The notes beneath the pieces were generated by a model that was not told where the DNA came from, searched no databases, and was given only the letters and a program-made list of their open reading frames with translations. This document shows, piece after piece, positions 16,326-23,462 of a DNA stretch of 23,462 nt. The first letter of the stretch is position 1. Each line of letters opens with the position of its first letter. Origin of the DNA: JAJNBK01 sp035642715. GTDB lineage: Archaea; Thermoproteota; Nitrososphaeria; Nitrososphaerales; Nitrososphaeraceae. The position numbers and the translations under genes were made by a program. Where the stretch lies: positions 1-23,462 of the forward strand of contig DASQRW010000243.1 in assembly GCA_035642715.1 (NCBI GenBank), in the 5' to 3' direction.

Positions 16326-18359
16326 TTAAGTACTTTGCTCATCTGCCAAGGCAGGTCTTGTATTGGTTAAAAGAACCTTTTCTCCATCGCCTCTTCCTGT
16401 AAAATAAATTTTTGTCTGTCCACTAGGAATTGTTCTAATAAAGTCATCAAGAGAAGTGTTTTTAATGAAATCCATCAAACTATAACTGTCATCTCTATGA
16501 ATATCAGCTGCAGCAGCCACTCTAACAAGTTCACTCTTGATTTTTTTTGCTGCATTCATGGGATCCAGTCCACCTGGCAACAAGATTGAAAAGACTAGAG
16601 CTTTTTTCCTAATAGCACCAACAGGTCCACAAACTAAAAGATATCGATCGCTTAAATGCATAATTCCTACTGCGAGTTTTATTTCAGAGCCCTTGATATA
16701 ATTTCGCTTACCCTCTATAACAAAAGAACCTTTTGGAAGATATTGTCCTGTTGGAGCACCCTTCTTTATCTGATCCGGCATAACCCAGTATGCATCGGCG
16801 CTAGATAAGCCATCCTTCCATGCTCTACTAAATGATACTGTTGCCTGTGCCACTTCCTGTAATGTTGTTTCCATTTCACTTACTTTAATTGCATTCTTGA
16901 GAATGAAGAATGGAGAGCCATACACTTCGGCATGAAATACTATATCATATTCCGTCAAATGTTTGCGTATTATAGCAGAGTTTGACGAAGCATCTCTGCC
17001 CCCGATTGCTAGCAACCCATCACCTGTGATAAACCATCGATATCGCTCATACCACTCTCGACTAGCCAGTTGCTTGATAACAATTTTCTTCTGAATCGTA
17101 GAGCTGCGATTTTTTAATCGTTCAATTTGATCAAGCAGTCCTCTTTTAGTTTCTTCGATTGACGTATTGCCACGTTCCATTTCCTTAGCCCTTTCATATA
17201 ACATAGAGGATACCTTCGGAAGATTAGAATTCAGGTTAATACGTTCGCCTACTACTTCAAGATATTTTATTCCTCTTTCGTTTACAATAGCTGCAGAATT
17301 TGTTTGAAGCATCCCCTTAACTAAATCATCAGCATAATCATGAATTCCAAGATAAGAGAGTTCCATTAATTCATTGGCAATTTTTCTAATAGCAGTAGCC
17401 TTTGAAATAACTGCCTCTTTTGCTTTGTTCAGCTCCGAAAGATCATGTTCTAACAATGCAACTTGTCTATCTATTTCAATTGTTCTAATGTTGCTGTCTA
17501 TAGTCATAATATTGTTGCTTAAAACTTCGTCTACGGCGTCGAGATAAGAATTAACTTTTCTGACTCTCAATTTTCTTGCATTATTTGTTATAATAGGAAG
17601 TGCGTCCAGTGCTTTCCCATCGTCTCCCAGAATGACAATTGGTTCATGATTTCTCCCTGAACTTACATCCGTAACTAGCTCTTTAACAGCAACATAGATT
17701 CTAGTCACGTCCTCCTCTGAAAGCTGTCCAACTTTTCTTGATTGTATTCTTGCCCTTGTTGCAATCTCTTCTACAAATTTTTTTGGCATTGAAAGATTTC
17801 TTCCTATCCATCTTAATACATCAAGATCCTTTACCTCGTCTTTCATTGTTGTTTTTAACTGCTCGAGCGAAAGCTCAAATACATCAATTCCTCTAATGGG
17901 CGGAGAAGTATATCGTAATCCAACCTTTAATGTTCTGTGCCTTACTTCAATAGAATTGATAATAGATACAATCTGCATTTTCTCGTCACAAAGAATAATA
18001 TTTCCTTCACCGAAGAATTCGGCAATCATTATTCTCAAATTACCATCCAAATGCCGAAATTTTATGGTCACAATACGCTCGCTGCCAATCTGATCAATGG
18101 ATTCAATTTTAGATCTTTCAACTTCAGCTTTGATGGTGTTAACTTGTTCGTTTTCCTCGACTGGTTTGAACTTCAACTTTGTTATCCAGATACCTTTAAC
18201 GGAGACCATTAGAATAATATCTGGTTCTGTTGAATGATGTAACTTGAAAAGAAATGAATCTTTTGTAACGGCATTTATACTACTAACATAATATCCTAAT
18301 ATAATTTTGGATTTAGCCTCATTTACTAGATAACGTATCTCAATGCCAGATAATTCCAT
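16326..18359 (-). CDS. NFACT-family ribosome quality control protein (archaeal Rqc2/NEMF/RqcH homologue)
   Basis: From ATG 18359 this is 677 residues; the frame extends to a GTG seven codons earlier. The NFACT family binds split large ribosomal subunits carrying stalled nascent chain-tRNA and, in Rqc2/RqcH, recruits tRNA to add C-terminal tails. NFACT-N spans about 1-255; SERIVTIKFRHLDGNL at 93-108 and AEFFGEGNIILCD correspond to the conserved 'DRIV...' and 'GNI.L.D' regions. The middle about 285-435 is helical and coiled-coil rich. NFACT-R lies about 434-545 with WYERYRWFITGDGLLAIGGRD and DIVFHAEVYGSPFFIL plus ATVSFSRAWKDG. A shorter C-terminal domain follows. The canonical Asp of the DR motif is Glu94 here, followed by Arg95. 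A TATA-like GTTAATATTT lies about 24-33 bases upstream. It is the first gene of a three-gene operon. Confidence 0.93.
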   Translation of the reverse strand: MELSGIEIRYLVNEAKSKIILGYYVSSINAVTKDSFLFKLHHSTEPDIILMVSVKGIWITKLKFKPVEENEQVNTIKAEVERSKIESIDQIGSERIVTIKFRHLDGNLRIMIAEFFGEGNIILCDEKMQIVSIINSIEVRHRTLKVGLRYTSPPIRGIDVFELSLEQLKTTMKDEVKDLDVLRWIGRNLSMPKKFVEEIATRARIQSRKVGQLSEEDVTRIYVAVKELVTDVSSGRNHEPIVILGDDGKALDALPIITNNARKLRVRKVNSYLDAVDEVLSNNIMTIDSNIRTIEIDRQVALLEHDLSELNKAKEAVISKATAIRKIANELMELSYLGIHDYADDLVKGMLQTNSAAIVNERGIKYLEVVGERINLNSNLPKVSSMLYERAKEMERGNTSIEETKRGLLDQIERLKNRSSTIQKKIVIKQLASREWYERYRWFITGDGLLAIGGRDASSNSAIIRKHLTEYDIVFHAEVYGSPFFILKNAIKVSEMETTLQEVAQATVSFSRAWKDGLSSADAYWVMPDQIKKGAPTGQYLPKGSFVIEGKRNYIKGSEIKLAVGIMHLSDRYLLVCGPVGAIRKKALVFSILLPGGLDPMNAAKKIKSELVRVAAAADIHRDDSYSLMDFIKNTSLDDFIRTIPSGQTKIYFTGRGDGEKVLLTNTRPALADEQST

Positions 18360-18382
18360 AACAATTCTAAAGTTTATCACAA

Positions 18383-18392
18383 ATATTAACTA
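18383..18392 (-). promoter_or_regulatory. TATA-like promoter of the Rqc2-homologue operon
   Basis: The minus strand reads an AT-rich element, TTAATATTT-like, 24-33 bases before ATG 18359. This is the right spacing for a leaderless message and supports ATG 18359 over the upstream GTG. Confidence 0.35.
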
Positions 18393-18505
18393 AAACAATA
18401 TGTCTTCTAGCTCTAAAGGTCAAGATAAACCGCAAGAAATTAAACCAAGTGCCATTTAAATGACAGAAAGTAGTCTATTTGGATTCGCTAGATAAAGTTT
18501 TTTAT

Positions 18506-18775
18506 ATGAGAGCAATTTGCGGATTGATTGCCGGTATAATCACTGGATTTATGATAACACCGCACACAGAGCAATCTAGTGCGATAGTGACAATAGTTCT
18601 TATTGCTATCATTCTTTATTTAATATCATATACACTTGCAAAGCGTATTGCACAAAATATCCCAAAGACTGAAAAAAGAAAGCTAGCTACAAATGGCATA
18701 TTCCCATTTATTTTCCTGTTGATGATGTTCATGATCATCATATATACTGGATTGTATCAGTTCCTGGCACGTTAA
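18506..18775 (+). CDS. EMC6-like small membrane protein
   Basis: This is an 89-residue protein from ATG 18506; a TTG at 18479 would add nine residues. It has three predicted membrane helices: about 1-19 (MRAICGLIAGIITGFMITP), 24-43 (SSAIVTIVLIAIILYLISYT) and 63-84 (NGIFPFIFLLMMFMIIIYTG). The basic stretch AKRIAQNIPKTEKRKLA lies between helices two and three. Helix number, size, the basic loop and the 'TNGIFPFIFLL..F...YTG' end resemble archaeal homologues of EMC6, a core subunit of the membrane-protein insertase complex in eukaryotes. This is by pattern only. cbiT follows 28 bases later on the same strand and may be co-transcribed. The candidate promoter ATTTAAAT at 18454-18461 would give a leader of about 20 bases with ATG 18506. 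Confidence 0.5.
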   Translation: MRAICGLIAGIITGFMITPHTEQSSAIVTIVLIAIILYLISYTLAKRIAQNIPKTEKRKLATNGIFPFIFLLMMFMIIIYTGLYQFLAR

Positions 18776-18803
18776 AATACTGCTTTTTTATAAATACAAT
18801 ACA

Positions 18804-19388
18804 TTGCTTTGGGATTATGATACGCCAGGAATTCCTGATGAGTTATTTGATAGAGATGACGAAGTTCCAATTACGAAGGAAGAGATCAGATCTCTAGTCA
18901 TTAGCAAATTACGATTGAAAAAGGATTCTTCTACGATAGACATTGGTTGTGGAAGTGGTAGCATCACTGTAGAGCTCTGTTTACAGACAAAAGACGGCAA
19001 AGTCTATGGTGTAGATTTTAATCAACGTGCAGTGGAACTGACAAAAAGGAATCTCCAAAAATTTGGAGTGAAAGCCCAAATATTTTTAGCAAATGCACAG
19101 GATATTTTGCCATTACTTCCACAAGTAGACTCGATAATTATAGGTGGAACTTGGGGAGATACCAAGCGAGTTATAGAGTTGGGGATAGATCGATTACAGA
19201 AAGGTGGCAGAATAGTAATTGACACAATTTTAATTGAAACAATGTACAAGACAATAACTACAATAAATGAAGCAAAACTAAATGAAGTTGATATTACACA
19301 AGTAACAATTTCAAAGGGAAGAAAAGTATCGACAGGTACAATGATTACTTCAAGAAATCCAGTAATGATAATTTCGGCTACAAAATAA
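18804..19388 (+). CDS. cbiT: Cobalt-precorrin-6B C15-methyltransferase (decarboxylating)
   Basis: This 194-residue protein belongs to the CbiT family. It methylates C15 of the corrin precursor and decarboxylates the C12 acetate side chain, using SAM, in the anaerobic branch of cobalamin synthesis. The N-terminal signature TPGIPDELF...VPITKEEIRSL is characteristic of CbiT. The SAM-binding motif I is IDIGCGSGSITVEL (residues 45-58), with the ribose-binding acidic Asp71 in VYGVDFNQRA. The normally FIGGSG motif reads IIIGGTWGD at 111-119. Length matches the family (about 185-195). No ATG exists near the N-terminus, so the start is likely TTG 18804. It lies 28 bases after the EMC6-like gene; a TTTATAAA at 18787-18794 is too close to be a simple promoter for that start. 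Confidence 0.92.
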   Translation: MLWDYDTPGIPDELFDRDDEVPITKEEIRSLVISKLRLKKDSSTIDIGCGSGSITVELCLQTKDGKVYGVDFNQRAVELTKRNLQKFGVKAQIFLANAQDILPLLPQVDSIIIGGTWGDTKRVIELGIDRLQKGGRIVIDTILIETMYKTITTINEAKLNEVDITQVTISKGRKVSTGTMITSRNPVMIISATK

Positions 19389-19753
19389 CTATAAAACCAT
19401 GGTAGAAAAAAGGCTTCTCTAACTATGTGTTACTAAAGTATCAAAGAAAAATTTCTCTATCAATATAGCATATGCAATAGGTGGATAAAAATTAATTAAT
19501 TGCGCAAGGGATACCACTTATTCTTAAATATTCCTAATAATACACATTGGTAGATTACGGACTTATCCGTAGAAGACATCCAAGGTATTTTCAGCAATAC
19601 AACTGTTATTATTTAACTAACAATTGTGTAGTGAAAAATAGATAATTGGCAGAGAATAAGATATCAAGATTAGTTCACTGATATTGGTAAACAAATGCCT
19701 ATGATCAAAGGATTATGATCTTTTAAATAACGCTCCTCTTTGAGAAAATGTAA
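19389..19753. other. Spacer between cbiT and cbiL with the cbiL promoter
   Basis: This 365-base spacer has no clear gene. A 32-codon TTG frame at 19547-19645 reads protein-like (LVDYGLIRRRHPRYFQQYN) but is too short to support. A perfect stem TACGGA-ctta-TCCGTA sits at 19556-19571. The cbiL promoter lies at the right end. Confidence 0.45.
19721..19729 (+). promoter_or_regulatory. TATA-like promoter of cbiL-cbiF
   Basis: TTTTAAATA lies 25-33 bases before the cbiL ATG at 19754. This spacing predicts an essentially leaderless transcript and separates cbiL-cbiF from cbiT. Confidence 0.5.
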
Positions 19754-20476
19754 ATGAAACTATTTTGCGTCGGATGTGGTCCAGGAGATCCTGAATTACT
19801 GACAGTCAAAGCCGTAAATCTGATTAAAAATGCAGAAATTATTTTTGCACCTACAGCAAGAGAGGGCAAACCTAGCATCGCGCTTTCAGTAGTCGAAAGG
19901 TATGTGGATAAGTTCGCGAAGATAGTGGATCTTGTATTTCCTATGGTCAAAGATCGAGAATCTTTAAAAGATTATTGGAAAAGAAATGCTGATAAAATAG
20001 CTGATGCTGTAAGAACAGAGAAAAGAGTAATCTATTTGACCGTTGGTGATCCTGCATTGTATAGTACCTGGATATACATACACAGAGAGCTTCAAAAGAA
20101 TCACAGTGATATAGAAATAGACATAGTACCTGGTGTTGCATCTATTTTTGCATTTGCTGCTCAGGCTAAAATGAGTCTAGCAGAAGGAGACGAAATTCTT
20201 GCGATAGTTCCTGCTTGTTATGATCTAGATAGAGTTAAACAGACAGCAAACAGCTGTGATACATTAATTTTTCTCAAGGATGGCAGATATTTTGACAGTG
20301 TAATTGAAATGCTTGCTGACGTAGGCTTTGCAGACAATTCTACGATTGGAATAGCTCAAGATGTATCAGTAACAGGTGAAATAATGAAAATGAGCAAACT
20401 TAGCGATTTGCGTGGAATAAAAGGTAATACAGAGAAATACTTCTCTATAATGGTGGCAAAGAAGAAAAATGGTTGA
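19754..20476 (+). CDS. cbiL: Cobalt-factor II / precorrin-2 C20-methyltransferase
   Basis: This 240-residue protein is a tetrapyrrole methylase that adds a methyl group from SAM to C20 of the corrin precursor. Family motifs are FCVGCGPGDPELLTVKAV at residues 4-21 and VIYLTVGDPALYSTWIYIHR near 92-111. IVPGVASIFAFAAQAKMSLA follows near 124-143, with the 'PG.SS..A..A' pattern and the 'L..GDE.L..VPA' segment specific to CbiL/CobI. Length fits the family (about 230-245). The ATG is preceded by a TATA-like element at leaderless spacing. The end overlaps cbiF by eight bases, so the two are translated as a coupled pair. Confidence 0.94.
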   Translation: MKLFCVGCGPGDPELLTVKAVNLIKNAEIIFAPTAREGKPSIALSVVERYVDKFAKIVDLVFPMVKDRESLKDYWKRNADKIADAVRTEKRVIYLTVGDPALYSTWIYIHRELQKNHSDIEIDIVPGVASIFAFAAQAKMSLAEGDEILAIVPACYDLDRVKQTANSCDTLIFLKDGRYFDSVIEMLADVGFADNSTIGIAQDVSVTGEIMKMSKLSDLRGIKGNTEKYFSIMVAKKKNG

Positions 20477-21245
20477 AGGCAATACGGTTTTTTTCGTAGG
20501 GTCAGGTCCTGGCGACCCTGAACTTATAACTATTAAAGCAAAAAGGCTGTTAGAAGAAGCAGATGTCGTAATTTATTCTGGTTCGTTGCTAAATCCAGAT
20601 ATATTACAATATGCAAAGAAAGAAGCGCAGCTGTACGATGCTGCTCTTTTAGATAGAGAAAAAATTTATGAGATTCTAAGAGATTCAACGAATAATGGCA
20701 AAATTGCCATTAGATTCCATGATGGCGATCCTGGACTTTTTAGTACCATTAGGGAGCAAATCGACAAATTAGAAAAGGATGGAATACAATGTAAAGTAGT
20801 TCCAGGAATAACTGCAATTCTTGGTGCTGCTTCTGCCATGAACTTGGAATTAACTCTTCCTGGTAATACTCAAACTGTTATAATAACACGCGCAGAATTT
20901 AGAACTCCTGTACCCGAGAGAGAAAAAATTTCAGAACTTGCAAAGCATGGGGCCACAATGGCATTTTATCTTAGTGTTCATTTGATTACCGATATTGTAG
21001 AGGAGCTACTGAAGGGTGGAGTATATACAAAAGAGACGCCAGCAGCAATTGTTTATCGAGCGACTTGGGAAGACCAGAAGATAATAAAAGGAACTCTTGG
21101 AGATATTGTGAAGAAAACAAAAGAATCTAGAATAATCAAAACTGCATTAATTATTGTTGGAGATGCCATAGCACCAAAAGGCTATGAATTTTCAAGAGTA
21201 TATGATGCAGGATTTACACATGGATATAGACGATCAAAAAAATAG
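20469..21245 (+). CDS. cbiF: Cobalt-precorrin-4 C11-methyltransferase
   Basis: This 258-residue tetrapyrrole methylase (CbiF/CobM) methylates C11 of cobalt-precorrin-4. Landmarks are VFFVGSGPGDPELITIKA at residues 7-24, then VVIYSGSLLNPDIL, typical of CbiF. RFHDGDPGLFSTIREQ follows around 78-93, then VVPGITAILGAASAMNLELT, and GNTQTVIITRAEFRTPVPE, the CbiF-specific segment after the methylase core. Length matches (about 250-260). It is the second gene of the cbiL-cbiF pair, with its ATG inside the end of cbiL. Confidence 0.95.
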   Translation: MVEGNTVFFVGSGPGDPELITIKAKRLLEEADVVIYSGSLLNPDILQYAKKEAQLYDAALLDREKIYEILRDSTNNGKIAIRFHDGDPGLFSTIREQIDKLEKDGIQCKVVPGITAILGAASAMNLELTLPGNTQTVIITRAEFRTPVPEREKISELAKHGATMAFYLSVHLITDIVEELLKGGVYTKETPAAIVYRATWEDQKIIKGTLGDIVKKTKESRIIKTALIIVGDAIAPKGYEFSRVYDAGFTHGYRRSKK

Positions 21246-21714
21246 GTGATGGCAATAGGATATTAGAGTATCAAAATATATCGATTGTCACTATGACGCT
21301 ATATACATTAATCGCAAATAAAAAATCAATAAAAAGATTTTATTGGTAAATTACTATTTGAGACCTAAGTATATAATTTCATAGAATTTTATCAATTGAT
21401 GTGTTATTACTTTCTCTAAGGGCGCTGGTATGTTATAATAGAATCTTTAGATTCATGAAGTATACCGTTAGATCCTGCTCCAGATAGTCTATGCTTTATC
21501 ACAATTTAGGTTTTTTATTGTACTCCAGCAATCAAATTTAATATATCTAGATCTATTCTCCAGACTCCAAAATAACAGTGGCAAGATGTCCTATAAATCA
21601 ATAGTAAGCCAAATGATACTTTTCAAAAGACATCCAGGCCTCCTATTTTCGTAATAATATGTCTGTGATTGTGTGCTATTAAAAAATTTTTTTAATTGTG
21701 AACAATCACTCAAA
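21246..21714. other. Spacer between convergent genes
   Basis: About 470 AT-rich bases follow cbiF. No gene is supportable. A hairpin lies at 21327-21345 and a short A/T-rich run with consecutive T at about 21678-21694. The 66-codon minus-strand frame at 21591-21791 overlaps the next gene in another frame and is not credible. Confidence 0.45.
21327..21345 (+). terminator. Possible terminator hairpin downstream of cbiF
   Basis: A perfect 8-base stem with a 3-base loop, CAATAAAA-aga-TTTTATTG, begins 81 bases after the cbiF stop. The stem is AT-only apart from its end pair and thus weak, and archaeal termination mainly needs T-runs, so this is only a possibility. Confidence 0.25.
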
Positions 21715-22014
21715 TTAATTGAGGGGAATCCTATACAGTTCCTTCTGCGAAACAGAGGACCATGCTCCCATTCCACTTCCGCCATGTGCATTGGTGTCTA
21801 TAATTTCACTGACAACAATTTCCTTTGGAGCCATTGGCGGCCAAATCATTGCAACATACTCGCTGACATTTCCCGCTCTATCAAGGCTTGCCAATTGTAT
21901 TTTCTCTTTTTCAAATCCTTTCATGACGAGCTTTTCTTTTATCTGGTCAACAAACTGATGCTGCCCATGAACTATAATGTGTATCTTTTTACCAGCATCA
22001 TTCAAAGACGACAT
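21715..22014 (-). CDS. Small protein of unknown function (99 residues)
   Basis: This 99-residue protein is not recognised. It begins MSSLNDAGKKIHIIVHGQHQ, has a central helical charged part (VDQIKEKLVMKGFEKEKIQL), then IWPPMAPKEIVVSEIIDTNA and the Gly-rich HGGSGMGAWSSVSQ near the C-terminus. It contains no Cys, no signal peptide and no membrane helix, so it is probably a small soluble cytoplasmic protein with an alpha/beta core. The Gly-rich loop could bind a phosphate-bearing ligand, but this is a guess. Start ATG 22014 is 33 bases from a TTTAAA element that is shared with the divergent gene at 22087. That ordered spacing supports a real gene. Confidence 0.65.
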   Translation of the reverse strand: MSSLNDAGKKIHIIVHGQHQFVDQIKEKLVMKGFEKEKIQLASLDRAGNVSEYVAMIWPPMAPKEIVVSEIIDTNAHGGSGMGAWSSVSQKELYRIPLN

Positions 22015-22046
22015 TTAACTTTCATATGTTAGTTGAATCACATACC

Positions 22047-22052
22047 TTTAAA
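22047..22052. promoter_or_regulatory. Shared palindromic TATA-like element for two divergent genes
   Basis: TTTAAA at 22047-22052 lies 33 bases from the ATG of the minus-strand gene (22014) and 35 bases from the ATG of the plus-strand gene (22087). Because it is its own reverse complement, one TBP-bound site could direct transcription both ways. A second AT-rich element at 22063-22072 is too close to the plus-strand ATG to serve it. Confidence 0.4.
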
Positions 22053-22086
22053 CATATTGATAAGATATAATAGATAAAATCAAGTC

Positions 22087-22668
22087 ATGACAATAATTTG
22101 CGATTCCTATATGCGAATGATTCTTCCTGAAGATATATCAAGTCGCCTCTCTGAATTCATTGCAGATAGACAAAGTTTTCCATTTATAAGAAATGATGAA
22201 CTGATGTGCATTTTTTATCTTTATGGAAAAAAAAACGGAGTTAGATATGATAAAGAATATAGTGAAGTTATGAATCTTGCAGAGAATACCGTAATTAAAT
22301 TACGAAGAGACATAGAAACATATAATGATAGTCCTAAATCAAAGATGGATTCGCAATTTACACGCAGCAAATTCATTAACAGGGAATTACAAGTCACTGT
22401 TGAAGAAAAAAAAAGTGTCTCTAAAGATAGAATTCTAAATGATCCAGTAATAATATCAGACTGTTTTACACAGCATGTATCCTACTATAATCAAGAATAT
22501 TTTTTCCAGTTATATGGACCCTTGAGAGAATACGATCTTATAAATGACGTAAGAAAATATCTCCTAGGAAGAATGGTCATGTTAGGATTTAATAGAAAGG
22601 ACGAAAAGTCATTGCCATTTCAAAATGCGTTTATACCATTATACGTATGGTTAAGGGACCATACGTAG
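22087..22668 (+). CDS. Protein of unknown function (193 residues)
   Basis: This 193-residue protein is not recognised. It starts at ATG 22087 (MTIICDSYMRMILPEDISSR). Residues about 10-80 are predicted helical with a basic/acidic mix (DELMCIFYLYGKKNGVRYDK, then SEVMNLAENTVIKLRRDIET). A polar, Lys/Ser-rich linker spans about 80-115. The C-terminal part is aromatic and charged (HVSYYNQEYFFQLYGPLREY and LLGRMVMLGFNRKD). It has three scattered Cys and no signal peptide or membrane helix. The codon usage and composition look like the neighbours. It is a single-gene unit, divergent from the 99-residue gene, with which it may share regulation. I cannot assign a function. Confidence 0.65.
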   Translation: MTIICDSYMRMILPEDISSRLSEFIADRQSFPFIRNDELMCIFYLYGKKNGVRYDKEYSEVMNLAENTVIKLRRDIETYNDSPKSKMDSQFTRSKFINRELQVTVEEKKSVSKDRILNDPVIISDCFTQHVSYYNQEYFFQLYGPLREYDLINDVRKYLLGRMVMLGFNRKDEKSLPFQNAFIPLYVWLRDHT

Positions 22669-23257
22669 GTCGATGTATGATTGTCTAATAATGTTTTTCG
22701 AGTATTAAGTAAACTGATGTTGTTTTTAGTAACGGCAGGTGGAAAAGGAGTATGTTGAAGAGTATGCGGAAATTTCCTAGGTCATATTACTTATGTAGAA
22801 AATATTCAACAATTTGATTAGTAAGTGTAATTCAGGTAAAAGTTATGACATTATTAGTATTAGTGTGAACAGCTTATAGTAGGTTCTATAATAATCCATT
22901 GCTATTTTCTCAAGACGAAACATCCATTAACTAGCTAGATGTAGATCCGGCTAATAATTGTGTTAGCTCTTGGTTGTCGTTCTCTCTTAATTTGCTACTT
23001 CAACTTATCGTTATTATCTAACTATATATATATATATATATATATTTACGTCCTAAATTAACATAAAAAGTTATTCTATAGTTGCGGCTAAATTGGAAGT
23101 TTTGTTTGTATCTATGAAGGCTGGTAATTAAGACAAATTGGCGCGTATAATATTACAGCTAATCATCAAGATAGAATTTTAATGCTGACTTCACATTATC
23201 TTATATATTGGTTTAGTGTATATTATATGAGCTTTTTTGATACAAAATAGTTTTCCG
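22669..23257. other. Gene-poor spacer with a (TA)n tract
   Basis: This 590-base spacer contains no intact gene. At 22717-22821 an ATG frame reads MLFLVTAGGKGVC, then TGA, then RVCGNFLGHITYVENIQQFD before TAG; this could be a broken short gene. The TA tract and the promoter of the following partial gene (TATTATAT at 23221-23228) are in the right half. Confidence 0.4.
23023..23044. repeat. (TA)11 dinucleotide tract
   Basis: Eleven consecutive TA units form a simple repeat in intergenic DNA. Such tracts are easily melted and prone to length change; no gene is within 200 bases. Confidence 0.9.
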
Positions 23258-23462
23258 ATGAGGCAATGGCATGTTGAACACATGGAAAAAATAGTTGTAA
23301 AGTACGTAAAAGGATTATCCGAGAATGCTTCTGCATGGGAGAAGAGACAACACAAACGATACGGCAAAATAACAAACACATGTAGAAGTATAGACTACGA
23401 TATCAAGCACGGAGTTACAAATGAAGAAGTCCTGTCGCTTTTACAAAAAGTTCGAAACCATT
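23258..23462 (+). CDS. N-terminal part of an unrecognised protein (cut by the window end)
   Basis: An open frame runs from ATG 23258 to the last base (68 codons, no stop). It reads MRQWHVEHMEKIVVKYVKGL, then a basic part (WEKRQHKRYGKITNTCRSID) and an acidic-to-helical segment (KHGVTNEEVLSLLQKVRNH). It is strongly charged and helical with no signal peptide. A TTG at 23237 would extend it by seven residues. A TATA-like TATTATAT lies 30-37 bases before the ATG, at the usual spacing. I do not recognise the family; a small DNA- or RNA-binding protein is possible. The antisense 62-codon frame here is a shadow. Confidence 0.6.
   Translation, partial: MRQWHVEHMEKIVVKYVKGLSENASAWEKRQHKRYGKITNTCRSIDYDIKHGVTNEEVLSLLQKVRNH

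Noticed and set aside
15722..16402. Long plus-strand open frame of 226 codons
   Set aside because: It is antisense to the CBS-domain gene, whose domains and zinc motif are clear. The plus-strand translation is Ser/Ile/Thr-rich with no domain.
1..23462. CRISPR arrays, intact insertion sequences or prophage genes
   Set aside because: No regularly spaced repeats, no intact transposase or integrase and no phage structural genes are visible. The only repeats are short tandem ones.

Overview
The window is AT-rich archaeal chromosome. Several features point to an ammonia-oxidising thaumarchaeon (Nitrososphaeria): an archaeal A-type ATP synthase, an NFACT/Rqc2 homologue, a Mut7-C nuclease, an anaerobic-type cobalamin pathway, TATA-like boxes about 25-40 bases upstream of start codons, and almost no Shine-Dalgarno sequences. 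The low GC content together with long gene-poor spacers fits the Nitrosocosmicus branch better than the higher-GC Nitrososphaera, but that placement is an inference.

Layout. 1-139: the 3' end of a PQQ-dependent sugar dehydrogenase-like gene. 879-1271: a small Cys-rich unknown protein on the minus strand. 1423-2999: a coiled-coil protein and pyrI (aspartate carbamoyltransferase regulatory chain). 3190-3513: the membrane-ring subunit K of the ATP synthase, on its own on the minus strand. 4202-5173: a DHH-family phosphoesterase. 5174-6617: a gene-poor stretch with fragments that look like decayed coding sequence on both strands. 6618-7964: a sugar-type ABC solute-binding protein with no permease nearby. 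8461-13046: the minus-strand ATP synthase operon atpE-atpA-atpB-atpD, ending in a 46-residue gene that is only one base past atpD. 13544-14530: two small plus-strand reading frames, each apparently interrupted at a poly-A run; one encodes a secreted Asn/Thr-rich protein. 15204-18359: a minus-strand operon of an Rqc2/NEMF-like protein, a CBS-domain protein with a zinc knuckle, and a Mut7-C nuclease. 18506-21245: an EMC6-like membrane protein, cbiT, then cbiL-cbiF. 21715-22668: two unrecognised genes diverging from one shared palindromic TATA-like element. 23258 to the end: the start of an unrecognised gene cut by the window edge.

How the genes work together. The ATP synthase genes encode the catalytic head (A, B), central shaft (D), peripheral stalk (E) and rotor ring (K); subunits C, F and a/I are not here and must lie elsewhere. 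The cbi genes encode three ring-modification steps of corrin synthesis. The Rqc2-CBS-Mut7-C operon suggests a link between ribosome-associated quality control and RNA cleavage. The points most worth following up are that operon, the ATPase-linked microprotein, unusual residues in the AtpA P-loop and in the Rqc2 homologue, and the poly-A frameshifts.
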